The position numbers were made by a program, and so were the translations under genes. Positions 41,806 through 51,150 of a DNA stretch of 64,000 bases are shown here, piece after piece. Every line of letters starts with the position of its first letter. The first letter of the stretch is position 1. The DNA comes from Streptomyces sp. Ag109_O5-1 (GTDB lineage: Bacteria > Actinomycetota > Actinomycetes > Streptomycetales > Streptomycetaceae), in contig NZ_RKQF01000001.1 in the NCBI RefSeq assembly GCF_003814875.1, positions 2,294,001-2,358,000 on the forward strand, read 5' to 3'. The notes below the pieces were generated by a model. The model worked only from the letters and a program-made list of their open reading frames with translations, was not told where the DNA came from and ran no database searches.

Positions 41806-43001
41806 CCTGTGGGGCTCGAAAAGTCATCGCCGCAGGTTAAGCGGCGTACTGGTACTGATTGATGACTCCGCCGAAGATGCGTGTGCGCAGGAGCCTTCAC
41901 AGTGTGCCGATGGGCAGGATGGGCGACTGTTCCGGAGCTTCGGGTGGCCGTTGGTCTCGTGACCTGTGGGGCCGATACGCGTTGTAGTGCTCCCGGTACT
42001 CCGCCAGGACCCGTCGTGCGTGGCCCTCGTTCAGGACCAGAACGTGGTCGAGCGCCTCGCGTCGGATCGTGCCGATGACCCGCTCGCAGTGGGCGTTCAT
42101 CCGAGGCGCCTGGGGAGCGCTGAGCAGCACCTCCAGGCCCTCGGCTTCGAAGACGGCGTCGAAGGCGTCGGTGTACTTGCTGTCGCGGTCGCGAAGCAGG
42201 AATCGGAGCGACTCCATGCCTGTACCGAGGTCGGCGGTGAGGTTGCGGGCCTGCTGGAGCGCCCACTGCGCGGTGGGGTGCGCGGTGACGCCGGTGATGT
42301 GAAGCCTGCGGGTGCCGTGCTCCAGGAACACCAGCGCGTACAGCCGCCTGCCGCTGATCGTGTCTACGTGAAAGAAGTCCGCCGCGACGATCCCCTCGGC
42401 CTGGGCGGTGAGGAACTCCCGCCAGGTCGGGCCGGTACGACGCGGAGCCGGATCGACGCCGGCCCCGTGCAGGATCTGCCAGACCGTGGACGGCGCGATC
42501 GTATGCCCCAACTTGGCCAGTTCGCCCTGGATCCGCCGATGGCCCCAACGCGGGTTCCCCTGCGCCAGTCGCAGCACCAGCCTCTTGAGCGCCGCTGCTG
42601 TCGGTGGGCGGCCGATGCGCCGACGTCGGTGGGAGTAGTCCCACCGCTTCGCGATCAGCCTGCGATGCCAGGACAGCAGTGTCCCCGGGGTGACCGGGAA
42701 GACGCGCCTCCAGTCGCAGCGCGGTATCAGCGACGACAGCGCGGCCAACCAGAACCGATCCCCCGGCTCATAGCGGACCGGGCGAGCGAGCTGCCGACGC
42801 AGCACCGCGTTCTCATGCCGCAGCACCAGCAGTTCGGCATCCTTCGCCGTGTCCCGGCGCAAAAGAGCTCCAGGCACGGACACCAAAGCCCGGGTGATGC
42901 GGTACAGGATCGAGATGATCACCTGCGCAGCATCCCAGCCGCCGGCGAACGCCTCTCAAGCGGGGCCCCACCTGCAGCGATGACTTTCCGAGCCCCACAG
43001 G
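41806..43001 (-). mobile_element. Complete IS with 32-bp inverted repeats and an rve-type transposase
   Basis: The ends CCTGTGGGGCTCGAAAAGTC (41806 on) and, inverted from 43001, CCTGTGGGGCTCGGAAAGTC match almost perfectly for 32 bp, with only two mismatches through the final GCAGGT. Total 1196 bp with one intact gene. No certain target duplication in the flanks. Confidence 0.88.
41897..42922 (-). CDS. Integrase-core (rve) transposase, IS3/IS481-like
   Basis: 341 aa, intact. N-terminal helical/HTH part (ELLVLRHENAVLRRQLARPV, TPGTLLSWHRRLIAKRWDYS, NPRWGHRRIQGELAKLGHTI). The DDE core has Asp in IVAADFFHVDTI, Asp in FLLRDRDSKYTDAF and Glu in MNAHCERVIGTIRREALDHV. It occupies the whole IS and has no frameshifted second ORF, unlike classic IS3. 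Probably still mobile. Confidence 0.9.
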   Translation of the reverse strand: MIISILYRITRALVSVPGALLRRDTAKDAELLVLRHENAVLRRQLARPVRYEPGDRFWLAALSSLIPRCDWRRVFPVTPGTLLSWHRRLIAKRWDYSHRRRRIGRPPTAAALKRLVLRLAQGNPRWGHRRIQGELAKLGHTIAPSTVWQILHGAGVDPAPRRTGPTWREFLTAQAEGIVAADFFHVDTISGRRLYALVFLEHGTRRLHITGVTAHPTAQWALQQARNLTADLGTGMESLRFLLRDRDSKYTDAFDAVFEAEGLEVLLSAPQAPRMNAHCERVIGTIRREALDHVLVLNEGHARRVLAEYREHYNAYRPHRSRDQRPPEAPEQSPILPIGTL

Positions 43002-43268
43002 CTCGACATCCACCAGAGGATCCCTCATGCAGGCATAGCGCAAGCCTTCGCAGCGACCCTAGCCCGCGCGGCGTCATAGGATGCCGACAATAGGAAGCCG
43101 TTGGCCTCGACCCTTCAACGGCATGCGGTCGCTGCTCGGCTCGGCGGTTCGCCCGTAATGTCCTCTGTCGATCGAGGGCGGGCCGTCAATGCCGGTCGGT
43201 TAAGCACGGCCGCCGGAGGTCACGGGCCGGTTGACCTGACCCTATGAGGGCCGGGCCCCCTTCCGTGC
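43002..43268. other. Unassigned sequence between the IS and an IS3 remnant
   Basis: About 270 bases with no gene I can support. GC-rich, with several short inverted repeats such as GGCCGGGCC-type stretches near 43245-43258. Probably decayed mobile DNA. Confidence 0.3.
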
Positions 43269-43376
43269 TCATCCGCCGGCAGGCATGTTTACGATCCGCA
43301 GTTTGTACTCGGGGCTGAAGGAACGGCGCTTCAGGCGGGGAGCCGGATCGGATCCGACGGGGTTGCTGCTGGTCAT
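43269..43376 (-). pseudogene. IS3-family OrfA N-terminal fragment
   Basis: ATG 43376; SSNPVGSDPAPRLKRRSFSP then EYKLRIVN, the usual beginning of an IS3 OrfA. After about 30 codons it runs into unrelated sequence and a stop. Confidence 0.65.
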
Positions 43377-43433
43377 GAGGGGGGTGGTTCTCCTGTCGTG
43401 CCCTCTCAGGCTAACCCGACGAAGCGGGGCGTC

Positions 43434-43580
43434 TCACCCAAGGCTGACAGAGAGGGAGATGAGGCCTTCGGGGCGGTGCAGAAGGTAGATGCCCTCGCCG
43501 TGACGGACCTCGACGATGCCGCGGGCGCGCAGGGCGGTGATCGCCTCGCGGATCGAGGAGCCGCCGACCTCCAGCTGTGC
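43434..43580 (-). pseudogene. GntR/FadR-type regulator HTH fragment
   Basis: The minus strand reads QLEVGGSSIREAITALRARG followed by IVEVRHGEGIYLLHRP and an early stop. This is the winged-helix DNA-binding end of an FCD-type GntR protein (S-S-x-REA-I-x-x-L). Everything before the HTH is replaced by an acyl-CoA synthetase end on the other strand, and the effector domain is lost. Confidence 0.6.
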
Positions 43581-43813
43581 GGGTCGAGGCCGAACCCGTC
43601 CAACTCGTCCGCGAACGCATCGGCGCCGTCGCCTCCCTCACGGGCGTCACCGTCGTAGCGGCCCTGCCCAAGACCTGCTCGGGCAAGATCCTGCGCAAGA
43701 CGATGCGCGGCATCGCCGACGGCCGTGACGCACCCATCCCCTCCACGGTGGACGACCCCAGCGTCATCGAGGTGCTGCGCCCCGTTCTCCGCCGCGCCGG
43801 TCACACACCGTGA
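43580..43813 (+). pseudogene. Acyl/propionyl-CoA synthetase C-terminal fragment
   Basis: VEAEPVQLVRERIGAVASLT followed by LPKTCSGKILRKTMRGIADG and a stop. The catalytic Lys-bearing P-K-T-x-SGK motif and C-terminal subdomain of acetyl/propionyl-CoA synthetases are plain, but nothing upstream survives. Confidence 0.75.
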
Positions 43814-43903
43814 ACGCCCGACTCTCGGCCCGGCCGGCGTCAGCGCGTCCACCGGACTGGCGTCGACACGGCTCGTCGAGCAGGCCGGGGGTACATTTCC
43901 GAT

Positions 43904-46087
43904 ATGGGAACCGACACCCGCGCCTTCCTCAGCGACCTCGCTCGAGGGCTCGCGCCCCGAGCGGATCACATGGTCGACGTGGTGCTGCAGCGCTTGCGCG
44001 GCGAACTTCCCGAAGTATGGGAGTACGAGGACATCGCCGCTCTGGCGCCCGTGGCGTTGTCTGAACACGTCGCCGCCTTTTTGGATTTCCTCGAGCGCGG
44101 CCTTGACATGACCGAGGTCGGGACGCCACCTGCCGCCATCGAGTTCGCCTGCCGACTCGCCGAGCATGGGGGGCCGATAAGTCAGCTTCTTCGCATCTAT
44201 CGGCTCGTCCACGCGGGTGTGCTTCATGAGCTCTATACGGAGACAGCCCGTGTCACCACGTCCCAGGAGCTGATCAACGCGACGACGGTCACCCTGAGCG
44301 CGATCTCCTTCGAGTACGTCGATCGCAAGTCGGAACAGGCCGTCGCGGCGTTCCAGAGGGAACGCGACCGACGGCTGCAGCGGCGGCTGATCATCATCAA
44401 CGAGGCCGGGAGGCGGATCGGGACCACCCTGGACACCATCCGCACCGCCCAGGAACTGGCGGACGTCGGTGCCGACCACTTCGCAGACCTCGTCACCGTC
44501 GACCTCCTGTCCTCCGCCCTCCAGGAGGAGAGCACGTACCCGGTAGCCGGTCCCCCGACGCTCCGCCGAATCGCCCAGGCGGTCTCGGACGGCTGTCCGG
44601 ACCCGGAAATCGTCACAGGGGAGACGTACGCCTGCCCGGAAGGCTCGGAGCCGGCTCGCGTACTGGCCACCGGACAGCCTCTCCGGTTCCGCATCGCCGC
44701 GGACGCCATCCCCGTATGGCTGGCGATGTCGGCGCGCCACGAGCCGGCCCTGCGCGCCTTGGGCCCGCGCTCCCTGCTCCTGGTCCCGCTGTGGGCCCAC
44801 GGAAGCCTGCTGGGACTCGCACAGTTCGTCCGCCGTCACACGGCAGACGCCTTCGACGACGACGAGCTCCTGCTGGCCCAGGAGATCGCGTCCAGAGCAG
44901 CGGTGAACATCGACAACGCCCGTCGCTACACCCAGGAGCGTTCCACCGCGCTCACCCTCCAACGCAGCCTGTTGCCGCAGCACGTGCCGAAGGGTTCCGC
45001 CGTCGAGTCGGCATCGCGCTACCTGCCCAGCGGATCCAGAGCGGGCGTGGGCGGTGACTGGTTCGACGTGATACCGCTCTCCGGAGCCCGCGTCGCCCTC
45101 GTCGTGGGCGATGTGATCGGTCACGGCCTTCATGCCGCGGCCACCATGGGTCGGCTGCGGACGGCCGTCCGCACTCTCGCGGACATCGACCTGCCACCCG
45201 ACGAGTTGCTGACACACCTTGATGACGTGGTCATCCGCATGCAGCGCGAGGAGGAACGGGGTACGGACGAGATCAGCGCCACCTGCCTGTACGCGGTCTA
45301 CGACCCTGTCTCCCGAGTGTGCTCCCTGGCCAGTGCCGGACACCTTCCGCCGGCCGTCGTGACTGCACCGACCGCCGCCGACGATGCCACCACAGCCCAT
45401 GCGGTCGACGTCCCGGAGCTGCCGATCGGCCCGCCCCTGGGCCTGGGCGGCCTCCCCTTCGAAACCGCCCAGTTCGAACTGCCACAAGGCAGTCGGCTGG
45501 TGTTGTACACCGACGGCCTCGTCCAGAGCCGCTCGCGTGACCTCGGGACCGCCCTCGCGCTGCTGCGCGACGTGCTCGCCCGAGCACCGGTGTCGCTCGA
45601 GGAGACCTGCGACGAACTGCTCTCCGCGCTGCTGCCCGGCCGTCCCGCAGACGACGTCGCCCTCCTTGTGGCACGAACCGGAGTGCTGGACGCCGATCAC
45701 GTCGTCACCTGGGATCTCCCCAGCGATCCAGCAGTGGTCTCCACGGCCCGCGTCCAGGCATCCGATCAACTGGCCGCCTGGGGTCTGGAAGAGATGGCCT
45801 TTCCCACAGAGCTGGTCGTCAGCGAACTGGTGACGAACGCCATCCGCTACGGCAAGAGCCCCATCCGACTGCGGATGATCCTTCAAACCGCGCTGACGTG
45901 CGAAGTTTCCGACGCGAGCAGCACCGCCCCGCACCTGCGCCGCGCCCGGGACTTCGACGAGGGCGGTCGCGGCCTGCTCCTCGTCGCCCAGCTCACCGAG
46001 CAGTGGGGAACACGGCACAACAGCGAGGGCAAGGTCATCTGGGCAGAACAGCTGCTTCCATCCGAAGTCTCGTCCGCTCTGGCGTGA
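43904..46087 (+). CDS. PP2C-type (SpoIIE) phosphatase with GAF and anti-sigma-kinase domains
   Basis: 727 aa. Residues 1-150 are an RsbRD-like helical domain. A GAF-like sensor occupies about 190-350 (TLDTIRTAQELADVGADHFA, RSLLLVPLWAHGSLLGLAQF). The SpoIIE phosphatase follows at about 375-590 (VGGDWFDVIPLSGARVALVV, GDVIGHGLHAAATMGRLRT, LVLYTDGLVQSRSRDLG). An RsbW-like HATPase_c_2 domain ends the protein (ELVVSELVTNAIRYGKSPIR, DFDEGGRGLLLVAQLTEQWG). Such proteins dephosphorylate anti-anti-sigma factors in partner-switching stress control. Start ATG 43904. It stands alone, with degraded genes on either side. Confidence 0.9.
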   Translation: MGTDTRAFLSDLARGLAPRADHMVDVVLQRLRGELPEVWEYEDIAALAPVALSEHVAAFLDFLERGLDMTEVGTPPAAIEFACRLAEHGGPISQLLRIYRLVHAGVLHELYTETARVTTSQELINATTVTLSAISFEYVDRKSEQAVAAFQRERDRRLQRRLIIINEAGRRIGTTLDTIRTAQELADVGADHFADLVTVDLLSSALQEESTYPVAGPPTLRRIAQAVSDGCPDPEIVTGETYACPEGSEPARVLATGQPLRFRIAADAIPVWLAMSARHEPALRALGPRSLLLVPLWAHGSLLGLAQFVRRHTADAFDDDELLLAQEIASRAAVNIDNARRYTQERSTALTLQRSLLPQHVPKGSAVESASRYLPSGSRAGVGGDWFDVIPLSGARVALVVGDVIGHGLHAAATMGRLRTAVRTLADIDLPPDELLTHLDDVVIRMQREEERGTDEISATCLYAVYDPVSRVCSLASAGHLPPAVVTAPTAADDATTAHAVDVPELPIGPPLGLGGLPFETAQFELPQGSRLVLYTDGLVQSRSRDLGTALALLRDVLARAPVSLEETCDELLSALLPGRPADDVALLVARTGVLDADHVVTWDLPSDPAVVSTARVQASDQLAAWGLEEMAFPTELVVSELVTNAIRYGKSPIRLRMILQTALTCEVSDASSTAPHLRRARDFDEGGRGLLLVAQLTEQWGTRHNSEGKVIWAEQLLPSEVSSALA

Positions 46088-46192
46088 GGTTCTGCGCAAG
46101 ATCCGGGGGACGCAGACGGCGATGGCTCGAGGGCGCTATCGCGAGACCGTCGATACCGGGCCATGACGATCGACCGTGGTGCCACGTCTGGG

Positions 46193-46760
46193 TTATTGCA
46201 GGCCCAGCAGGCAGCTGGCGGTGGTGCCCGAGGAGGCACGGCCGCCACCGGCCAGGGCATCACCGCATCGTGGGGCGCACCGGGTGTGAACAGGTCGGCC
46301 CATCAGACACAGCCCGTCCCCGAAGTCGATGCGCGTGAGATCTGCTCGTGAGACGATACCGAGCTTGGGGAACACATTGGCCAAGTGATGAGCCACCGTG
46401 CGGGGACTGATCAGCAGCTGTGCCCCGATCTCCGGGTTGGTGAGGCCCTGCGCTGCCAGCCGCGCGACTCTCAGCTCCTGCGGGGTGAGAGTCGTCGCGG
46501 TGCCCCCGGCCGGTGCGAAGTCGCGGCGCGGCTGCCTCCCCGTCAGTCCTGTTCGGCCCAGGTGCGGGCAAGCAGGGGCGCCGGGTCCAGTAGCCGGAAG
46601 GTCTCCGCGGCTTCGGCCAGCTGGGTCCGGGCGTCGGTACGGCGGCCGGCCCGCCGCAGCCACTCGCCGTACGGCAGGCGCGTGCGGGCGTAGGTGAAGG
46701 GCCGCGACCGGGCTCGGGGAACATCCAGCGCAAGCCTGAAGTGCTTCTCCGCATCCGCCC
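46193..46760 (-). pseudogene. LAL/LuxR regulator C-terminal relic, frameshifted
   Basis: Two frames carry the end of a LAL protein. The first, about 46760-46543, has the TPR-like ADAEKHFRLALDVPRARS and YGEWLRRAGRRTDARTQLAE and ends ARTWAEQD with a stop. The second has the LuxR HTH, LTPQELRVARLAAQGLTNPE then LLISPRTVAHHLANVFPKLG. One frameshift near 46540 separates them. The N-terminal ATPase is missing: the first frame is joined in phase to an integrase-like gene fragment. Confidence 0.7.
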
Positions 46761-47307
46761 CCGACGCCAGCAGGGCATGGACCAGGTGCGTCGTGGAGAT
46801 CGCCCACGCCGCGTCGGTCCGTTCGGCCCAGCGTCGCAGCAGCCGCGCCTGTTCGACTTGGCTTCCCTGGCACCGCATCCAGCCCTTCCCCGGGAGCCGC
46901 CCGTAGTGGCGGGCGTAGGCCGCGGCCAGAGCCCGCTCCCACTCCCGCGGGGTCTGCTGCATCAGCGAGCCACGCAGTTGCGGGTGGTCCTCCGTCGCCC
47001 TGGCCAGCGAGATGACCAGCCCCTGCATCGAACCGACCGGGACACGGCCACCGAGGTCGACGATGCGCCAACAGCACCAGGCCATCTCCCGGTCCATCGG
47101 GGCAGGCAGCCGCCCGAAGCGGAGCCGGAAACCGCGCTGGTGCTTGCCCAGGGTGAAGGCCGCGCGATCGGCGGGCTCCAGCTCGGCCGAGTCGAGCTCG
47201 ACAGTCCGAAACCGTTCCGGGAGGGCGGCCCATACGCCCTCCAGCACGTTTCCCTGGAAGCAACCGGAAGTGTCGCGCATGCTCTCCAGCAGCAGCTTGG
47301 CGCCCAT
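46760..47307 (-). pseudogene. Second integrase-like gene (Tn554 TnpB-like) N-terminal part
   Basis: ATG 47307 overlaps the stop of the upstream tyrosine recombinase (TGATG). About 180 residues (MGAKLLLESMRDTSGCFQGN, LEPADRAAFTLGKHQRGFRL, DREMAWCCWRIVDLGGRVPV) resemble the start of the second, longer integrase that accompanies TnpA-like recombinases in Tn554-like elements. No catalytic region is present: from about 46760 the frame becomes LAL sequence. A third gene (TnpC type) is not seen. Confidence 0.6.
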
Positions 47308-48455
47308 CAGCACGGTCCGATCGGTTCGGCGTCCAGCGCGGCCCGCCAACTGGCCGTGAGTTTCGTCCAGTCAGCCACGGCCCGCAGCTCGGCGTCCTCG
47401 GTGACGTGGGCGTACGTGTTCATCGTGGTCTGCACATCGGCATGCCCGAGTCGGCGGCTGACCACATGCATCGGCACTCCCGACAGCAACAGCGCGGTGG
47501 CGTGGCTGTGCCGGAACCAGTGCGGCGTCCAGCCCGCCGGCATCTGCCCGGCGAGATCCCGGCGGAGCCGGTCCACCAGGTCATAGACGCTGTCGGGCTT
47601 CCAGGGCGCGAACCGGGGCTCGCGCTCCAGATTGACGAAGACGTACGAGGCATCGAAATCATCGGTGACCAAGTCAGCCCCGGCTTCGCACAGCTGCCAC
47701 ACGTACTCCCCGTAGAGCCGGTCGACCTCGTCGGAGACATACAGGCGCCGGTAGCCGCTCTTCGCGCCGACCTCGTGCGGGTGCTCGCGCGCGACGACCT
47801 CGATGAACGGGGTGTCACCGCGGCCGGTGTGCCAGTCGCGGTGCTGCAGCCCGAGCGCCTCGCCGAGGCGGAGCCCGGACTCGGCGAGCAAGGCCCACAG
47901 CAGCCGGTTGCGTACCGAGCCCTGCCATTCCCGGGCCTCGTCGCCCCAGCTCGCGCAGGCGTCGCAGATGAGGTGGATCTGCCGCGGCGTCAGCGTGGGC
48001 GGGGCGGCCGCGCGGGGCCGCCTGGCCCGGATGACGGACCGGCGACGGCCCTTGCGGCGGGCGATGTGCTCCAGGAGCGGCTTGTAGTTGCCGCCCCGGC
48101 CATGCGTGATCCGGTACAGATCCCGCCCGACGTCCACCCCGTTGAGTTGGTGGTAGGTGTAGAGGGACAGCACGGCCCGCAGTCGCACCGCGACCGTCGA
48201 CTCCTCGAACCGGGACCTGCCCGGCTCGATCGCGGCCATTGCCGGGCCGTCCCCGGTCCGCAGCCAGGTCAGGAAGCCGCCGAAGTCCTCCAGCGTCACC
48301 GCGTCCCAGGCCAGGCCGAACACATCGAGGTACTGCCACCACAGCGCGAGCGCCCGGCCGTAGGACTTCACGGTGTTCGGCGAAGCCTTCTGCACGCGCA
48401 GGTACTCCAGATACTCCTCCGCCGGCCCCACCACCCGGTAGTCACTGCCCAGCAC
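47307..48455 (-). CDS. Tyrosine recombinase (Tn554 TnpA-like integrase)
   Basis: 382 aa, start GTG 48455. SAM-like core-binding domain (AEEYLEYLRVQKASPNTVKS, YGRALALWWQYLDVF). In the catalytic domain, Arg in ALLAESGLRLGEALG, HWFRHSHATALLLSG with the H-x-x-R pair, His in SRRLGHADVQTT and the nucleophile Tyr in MNTYAHVTED are all present. It therefore looks active. Its partner gene directly downstream is truncated, so the element as a whole is probably immobile. Confidence 0.88.
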   Translation of the reverse strand: MLGSDYRVVGPAEEYLEYLRVQKASPNTVKSYGRALALWWQYLDVFGLAWDAVTLEDFGGFLTWLRTGDGPAMAAIEPGRSRFEESTVAVRLRAVLSLYTYHQLNGVDVGRDLYRITHGRGGNYKPLLEHIARRKGRRRSVIRARRPRAAAPPTLTPRQIHLICDACASWGDEAREWQGSVRNRLLWALLAESGLRLGEALGLQHRDWHTGRGDTPFIEVVAREHPHEVGAKSGYRRLYVSDEVDRLYGEYVWQLCEAGADLVTDDFDASYVFVNLEREPRFAPWKPDSVYDLVDRLRRDLAGQMPAGWTPHWFRHSHATALLLSGVPMHVVSRRLGHADVQTTMNTYAHVTEDAELRAVADWTKLTASWRAALDAEPIGPC

Positions 48456-48611
48456 GGTCGAGGTCCGTTCACCGCCGGGCAGGGTGAGGCGCTGCGTACG
48501 GGACCCCGAGAGATCAAAACACTAGAAGTGATCCACATGAAGGTCTACATGCCCAAACGACGAACATTAGCCTCACGGGCGCGTTACTGGATTCGTAATC
48601 TCTTATTCTGA

Positions 48612-48632
48612 TAGCTCGCCAAACGCGAGCTA
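48612..48632. promoter_or_regulatory. Perfect inverted repeat upstream of AraC-type gene
   Basis: TAGCTCGC-CAAAC-GCGAGCTA: 8-bp arms, 5-base loop, twelve bases before the ATG at 48645 and within an AT-richer stretch. Either an operator for autoregulation or an mRNA hairpin over the leader. Confidence 0.5.
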
Positions 48633-48644
48633 TGCTGTCTGCTG

Positions 48645-49421
48645 ATGACTGAGGTTGCGCAGCAGGCAGTGTTCTGGACCGACGACTCGCCGGTCTGCGA
48701 GCCCATGGCGCACGGCGAGGACATCGCCGCGCACTTCCATGACTACGGCCAGCTGAGGTATGCCGCCTCCGGGGCGCTCGTCACGACGACCAAGCTCGGG
48801 ACCTGGGTGGCTCCGGCGAACCGCATCACGTGGGTGCCGCCCTTCTATGTCCACAGCAGTCGCTCCTACGGTGAGACCGATGTCCGCGTGCTCCCGGTTC
48901 CGGCAGGGGTGTCCGAGGAACTGCCGCCCGAGCCGTCGGTCTTCGTGGCCAGTGCGCTGCTGCGCGAGGCATACCTGGCGATGAGCAGCGAGCACGAGCC
49001 TGCCGCCAGTGAGCGTGGCCGTCTGCTGCTCGCAGTGATCGGCGCGGAGCTGATCCGCGCCCCGCAGGAGCCACTACGGCTGCCGGAGCCGAGCGATCCT
49101 CGCCTCAAGGCCGTCACCGACCTGCTGCACGCCGACCCGGGAATTTCGGCGACGCTGGCGGAGCTGGGGCACCGAACCGGCTCGAGTGAACGGACTCTCA
49201 GCCGTCTGTTCGGCAGCGAACTGTCGATGAGCTTCCATCAGTGGCGCACGCTGCTGCGGGTTCAGCGAGCGCTGCTCGAACTCTGTGACGGTACCTCGGT
49301 CACCGACACGGCGATGCGACTTGGCTGGGCGAACCCCGGCAGCTTCATCAACGCCTTCACCGATCTCGTCGGCCAGACGCCCGGTCGTTACCGCTCCACA
49401 GCGGGTGCAGCTCACGTCTGA
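48645..49421 (+). CDS. AraC-family regulator (cupin type)
   Basis: 258 aa. N-terminal cupin-like sensor (EDIAAHFHDYGQLRYAASGA, WVAPANRITWVPPFYVHSSR). C-terminal HTH pair TLAELGHRTGSSERTLSRLF and VTDTAMRLGWANPGSFINAF, ending LVGQTPGRYR. Start ATG 48645. Transcribed in the same direction as, and 90 bases before, a four-gene catabolic operon that it probably controls. The 21-base palindrome just upstream suggests autoregulation. Confidence 0.9.
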   Translation: MTEVAQQAVFWTDDSPVCEPMAHGEDIAAHFHDYGQLRYAASGALVTTTKLGTWVAPANRITWVPPFYVHSSRSYGETDVRVLPVPAGVSEELPPEPSVFVASALLREAYLAMSSEHEPAASERGRLLLAVIGAELIRAPQEPLRLPEPSDPRLKAVTDLLHADPGISATLAELGHRTGSSERTLSRLFGSELSMSFHQWRTLLRVQRALLELCDGTSVTDTAMRLGWANPGSFINAFTDLVGQTPGRYRSTAGAAHV

Positions 49422-49511
49422 GCACTACCTCCGCCGACCTGGCGGGTTTTCCGAAATTCGGGGCGGAACATCGGTGGCACGCCCGCCCGCTCGGCGGCCA
49501 CGCTTTGAGGC

Positions 49512-51107
49512 ATGTCTCACCACGTTCCGGGTCACAGCGCTGCGGCTTCGGCAGCCGCCACGACGGCATCCTCCGGAGTCACGCTAGGCGACCTGATCAT
49601 GCAGGCGCTCAGCCGGCACAGCTTGTCCGAGGCCTTCGTGGCCGGTGATCGGCGACTGACCTATGCGCACGTCAGGGACCTGCTCTCGCAGTACGTGGCC
49701 GCGCTGGCCCGTCGGGGAGTGGGGCTCGGCGTGGGGGTGACGATGCTCAGTCCGAACATGCCTGAATCGTGGATCGTCCAGGCCGCGACGTATCTCTTGG
49801 GCGGCCGCTTCACCGGGCTGCAGACTTTGGCCTCGGTCACGGACCACATCACCGTCTGCGAGGACGCTGAGGCCACGGTGCTGGTGGTGACCGGGCCCCT
49901 GGAGGAGCATGGACGCCAGGTCCTCGCCGAGGTCGACTCCTTGCGACACCTGATGGTGATCCCCGCCGCCGGTGGTCTGCCCGAGGACGAGCCCCCGGCG
50001 GTTCGATCGCTCGACCGTGGTCCGGCGACGGAGATGGATGTCGCCTGGCTGCAGTACACCGGGGGGACGACCGGCAAACCCAAGGGCGTGATGCAGCCTC
50101 ATCGGTCGATGGTGCAGATGGTCTACGCGCACATGGCCGACTTCGAGCAGCCACACCTCCCGCGGTACCTGGCAGCGGCCCCGCTCACCCACGCGGCCGG
50201 GCTGGCCGTCATCCCGACACTGCTGCGTGGCGGCACGGTCGTGATCGAGCAGGGCTTCGAACCCAGCCGGTTCCTCGACGTCATCGAGGCCGAGCACATC
50301 AACTGTGTGAACGGCATTCCGACGATGATCTACACCTTGTTGGATCAGGAGCGTCCGGAGACCAGGGACCTCTCCAGCCTTGAGGTCATCTGGTACGCCA
50401 CCGGACCGATGTCGCCGGTGCGCCTGGCGGAGGCTCGCGAGCGGATCGGTCCGGTCTTCTCCCAGATCTACGGGCAGACGGAGTCGGCCGGCATCGGGAC
50501 GGTCCTGACCAAGGCCGCACACGAGACCGCGAGCCTTGAGCAACTCGCCTCCTGTGGCCGTCCCGTGATCGGCAACCGCATCAGGCTCATCGACGACGAC
50601 GGCCACGACGTTCCCTCGGGCGAGGTGGGCGAGATCGCCATGCAGAGCCGCGGGGTGATGCAGGGCTACAGGAACCTCCCCGACGAGACAGAAGCCGCAC
50701 TCAAGGGGGGATGGCTCCACACCGGAGACCTCGCCCGCCAGGACGCCGAGGGCCTGATCTACATCGTGGACCGCAAGAAGGACATGATCATCTCGGGCGG
50801 TTTCAACATCTACGCCAGCGAAGTCGAGGCCGTTCTGACCACGCACCCCTCGGTGGGATCAGCCGCCGTCATCGGTGTGCCGGACAGCCGCTGGGGCGAG
50901 ATCGTCACTGCGTTCGTGGTCCCGCGACCGGGGCGACAGGTCGACATTCCCGCGCTCCAGTCCCACGTCAAGCAGGTCAAGGGATCGATGTACGCGCCCA
51001 AGAAGGTCGTGGTCGTGGACTCACTTCCCGCCACGCCGGTGGGAAAGATCGACAAGAAGCGCCTGCGCGCGCCGTTCTGGGCCGACTCGACCCGCGATGT
51101 CCACTGA
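49512..51107 (+). CDS. AMP-dependent acyl-CoA synthetase
   Basis: 531 aa, full length. A3 core YTGGTTGKPKGVMQPH near 187-202, A5 FSQIYGQTESAG, A7 GGWLHTGDLAR, A8 YIVDRKKDMIISGGFNIYAS, and the catalytic Lys in PVGKIDKKRLRAPF. It activates a carboxylic acid as its CoA thioester; the substrate is not readable from sequence. First enzyme gene after the AraC regulator and 43 bases before the amidohydrolase. A Ser/Ala-rich 20-residue N-terminus precedes the family domain, so a slightly later start is possible. Confidence 0.9.
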   Translation: MSHHVPGHSAAASAAATTASSGVTLGDLIMQALSRHSLSEAFVAGDRRLTYAHVRDLLSQYVAALARRGVGLGVGVTMLSPNMPESWIVQAATYLLGGRFTGLQTLASVTDHITVCEDAEATVLVVTGPLEEHGRQVLAEVDSLRHLMVIPAAGGLPEDEPPAVRSLDRGPATEMDVAWLQYTGGTTGKPKGVMQPHRSMVQMVYAHMADFEQPHLPRYLAAAPLTHAAGLAVIPTLLRGGTVVIEQGFEPSRFLDVIEAEHINCVNGIPTMIYTLLDQERPETRDLSSLEVIWYATGPMSPVRLAEARERIGPVFSQIYGQTESAGIGTVLTKAAHETASLEQLASCGRPVIGNRIRLIDDDGHDVPSGEVGEIAMQSRGVMQGYRNLPDETEAALKGGWLHTGDLARQDAEGLIYIVDRKKDMIISGGFNIYASEVEAVLTTHPSVGSAAVIGVPDSRWGEIVTAFVVPRPGRQVDIPALQSHVKQVKGSMYAPKKVVVVDSLPATPVGKIDKKRLRAPFWADSTRDVH

Positions 51108-51150
51108 CCACCCCGACGGCCTTCCCACGACCCTTCACGAAAGGCACCCA

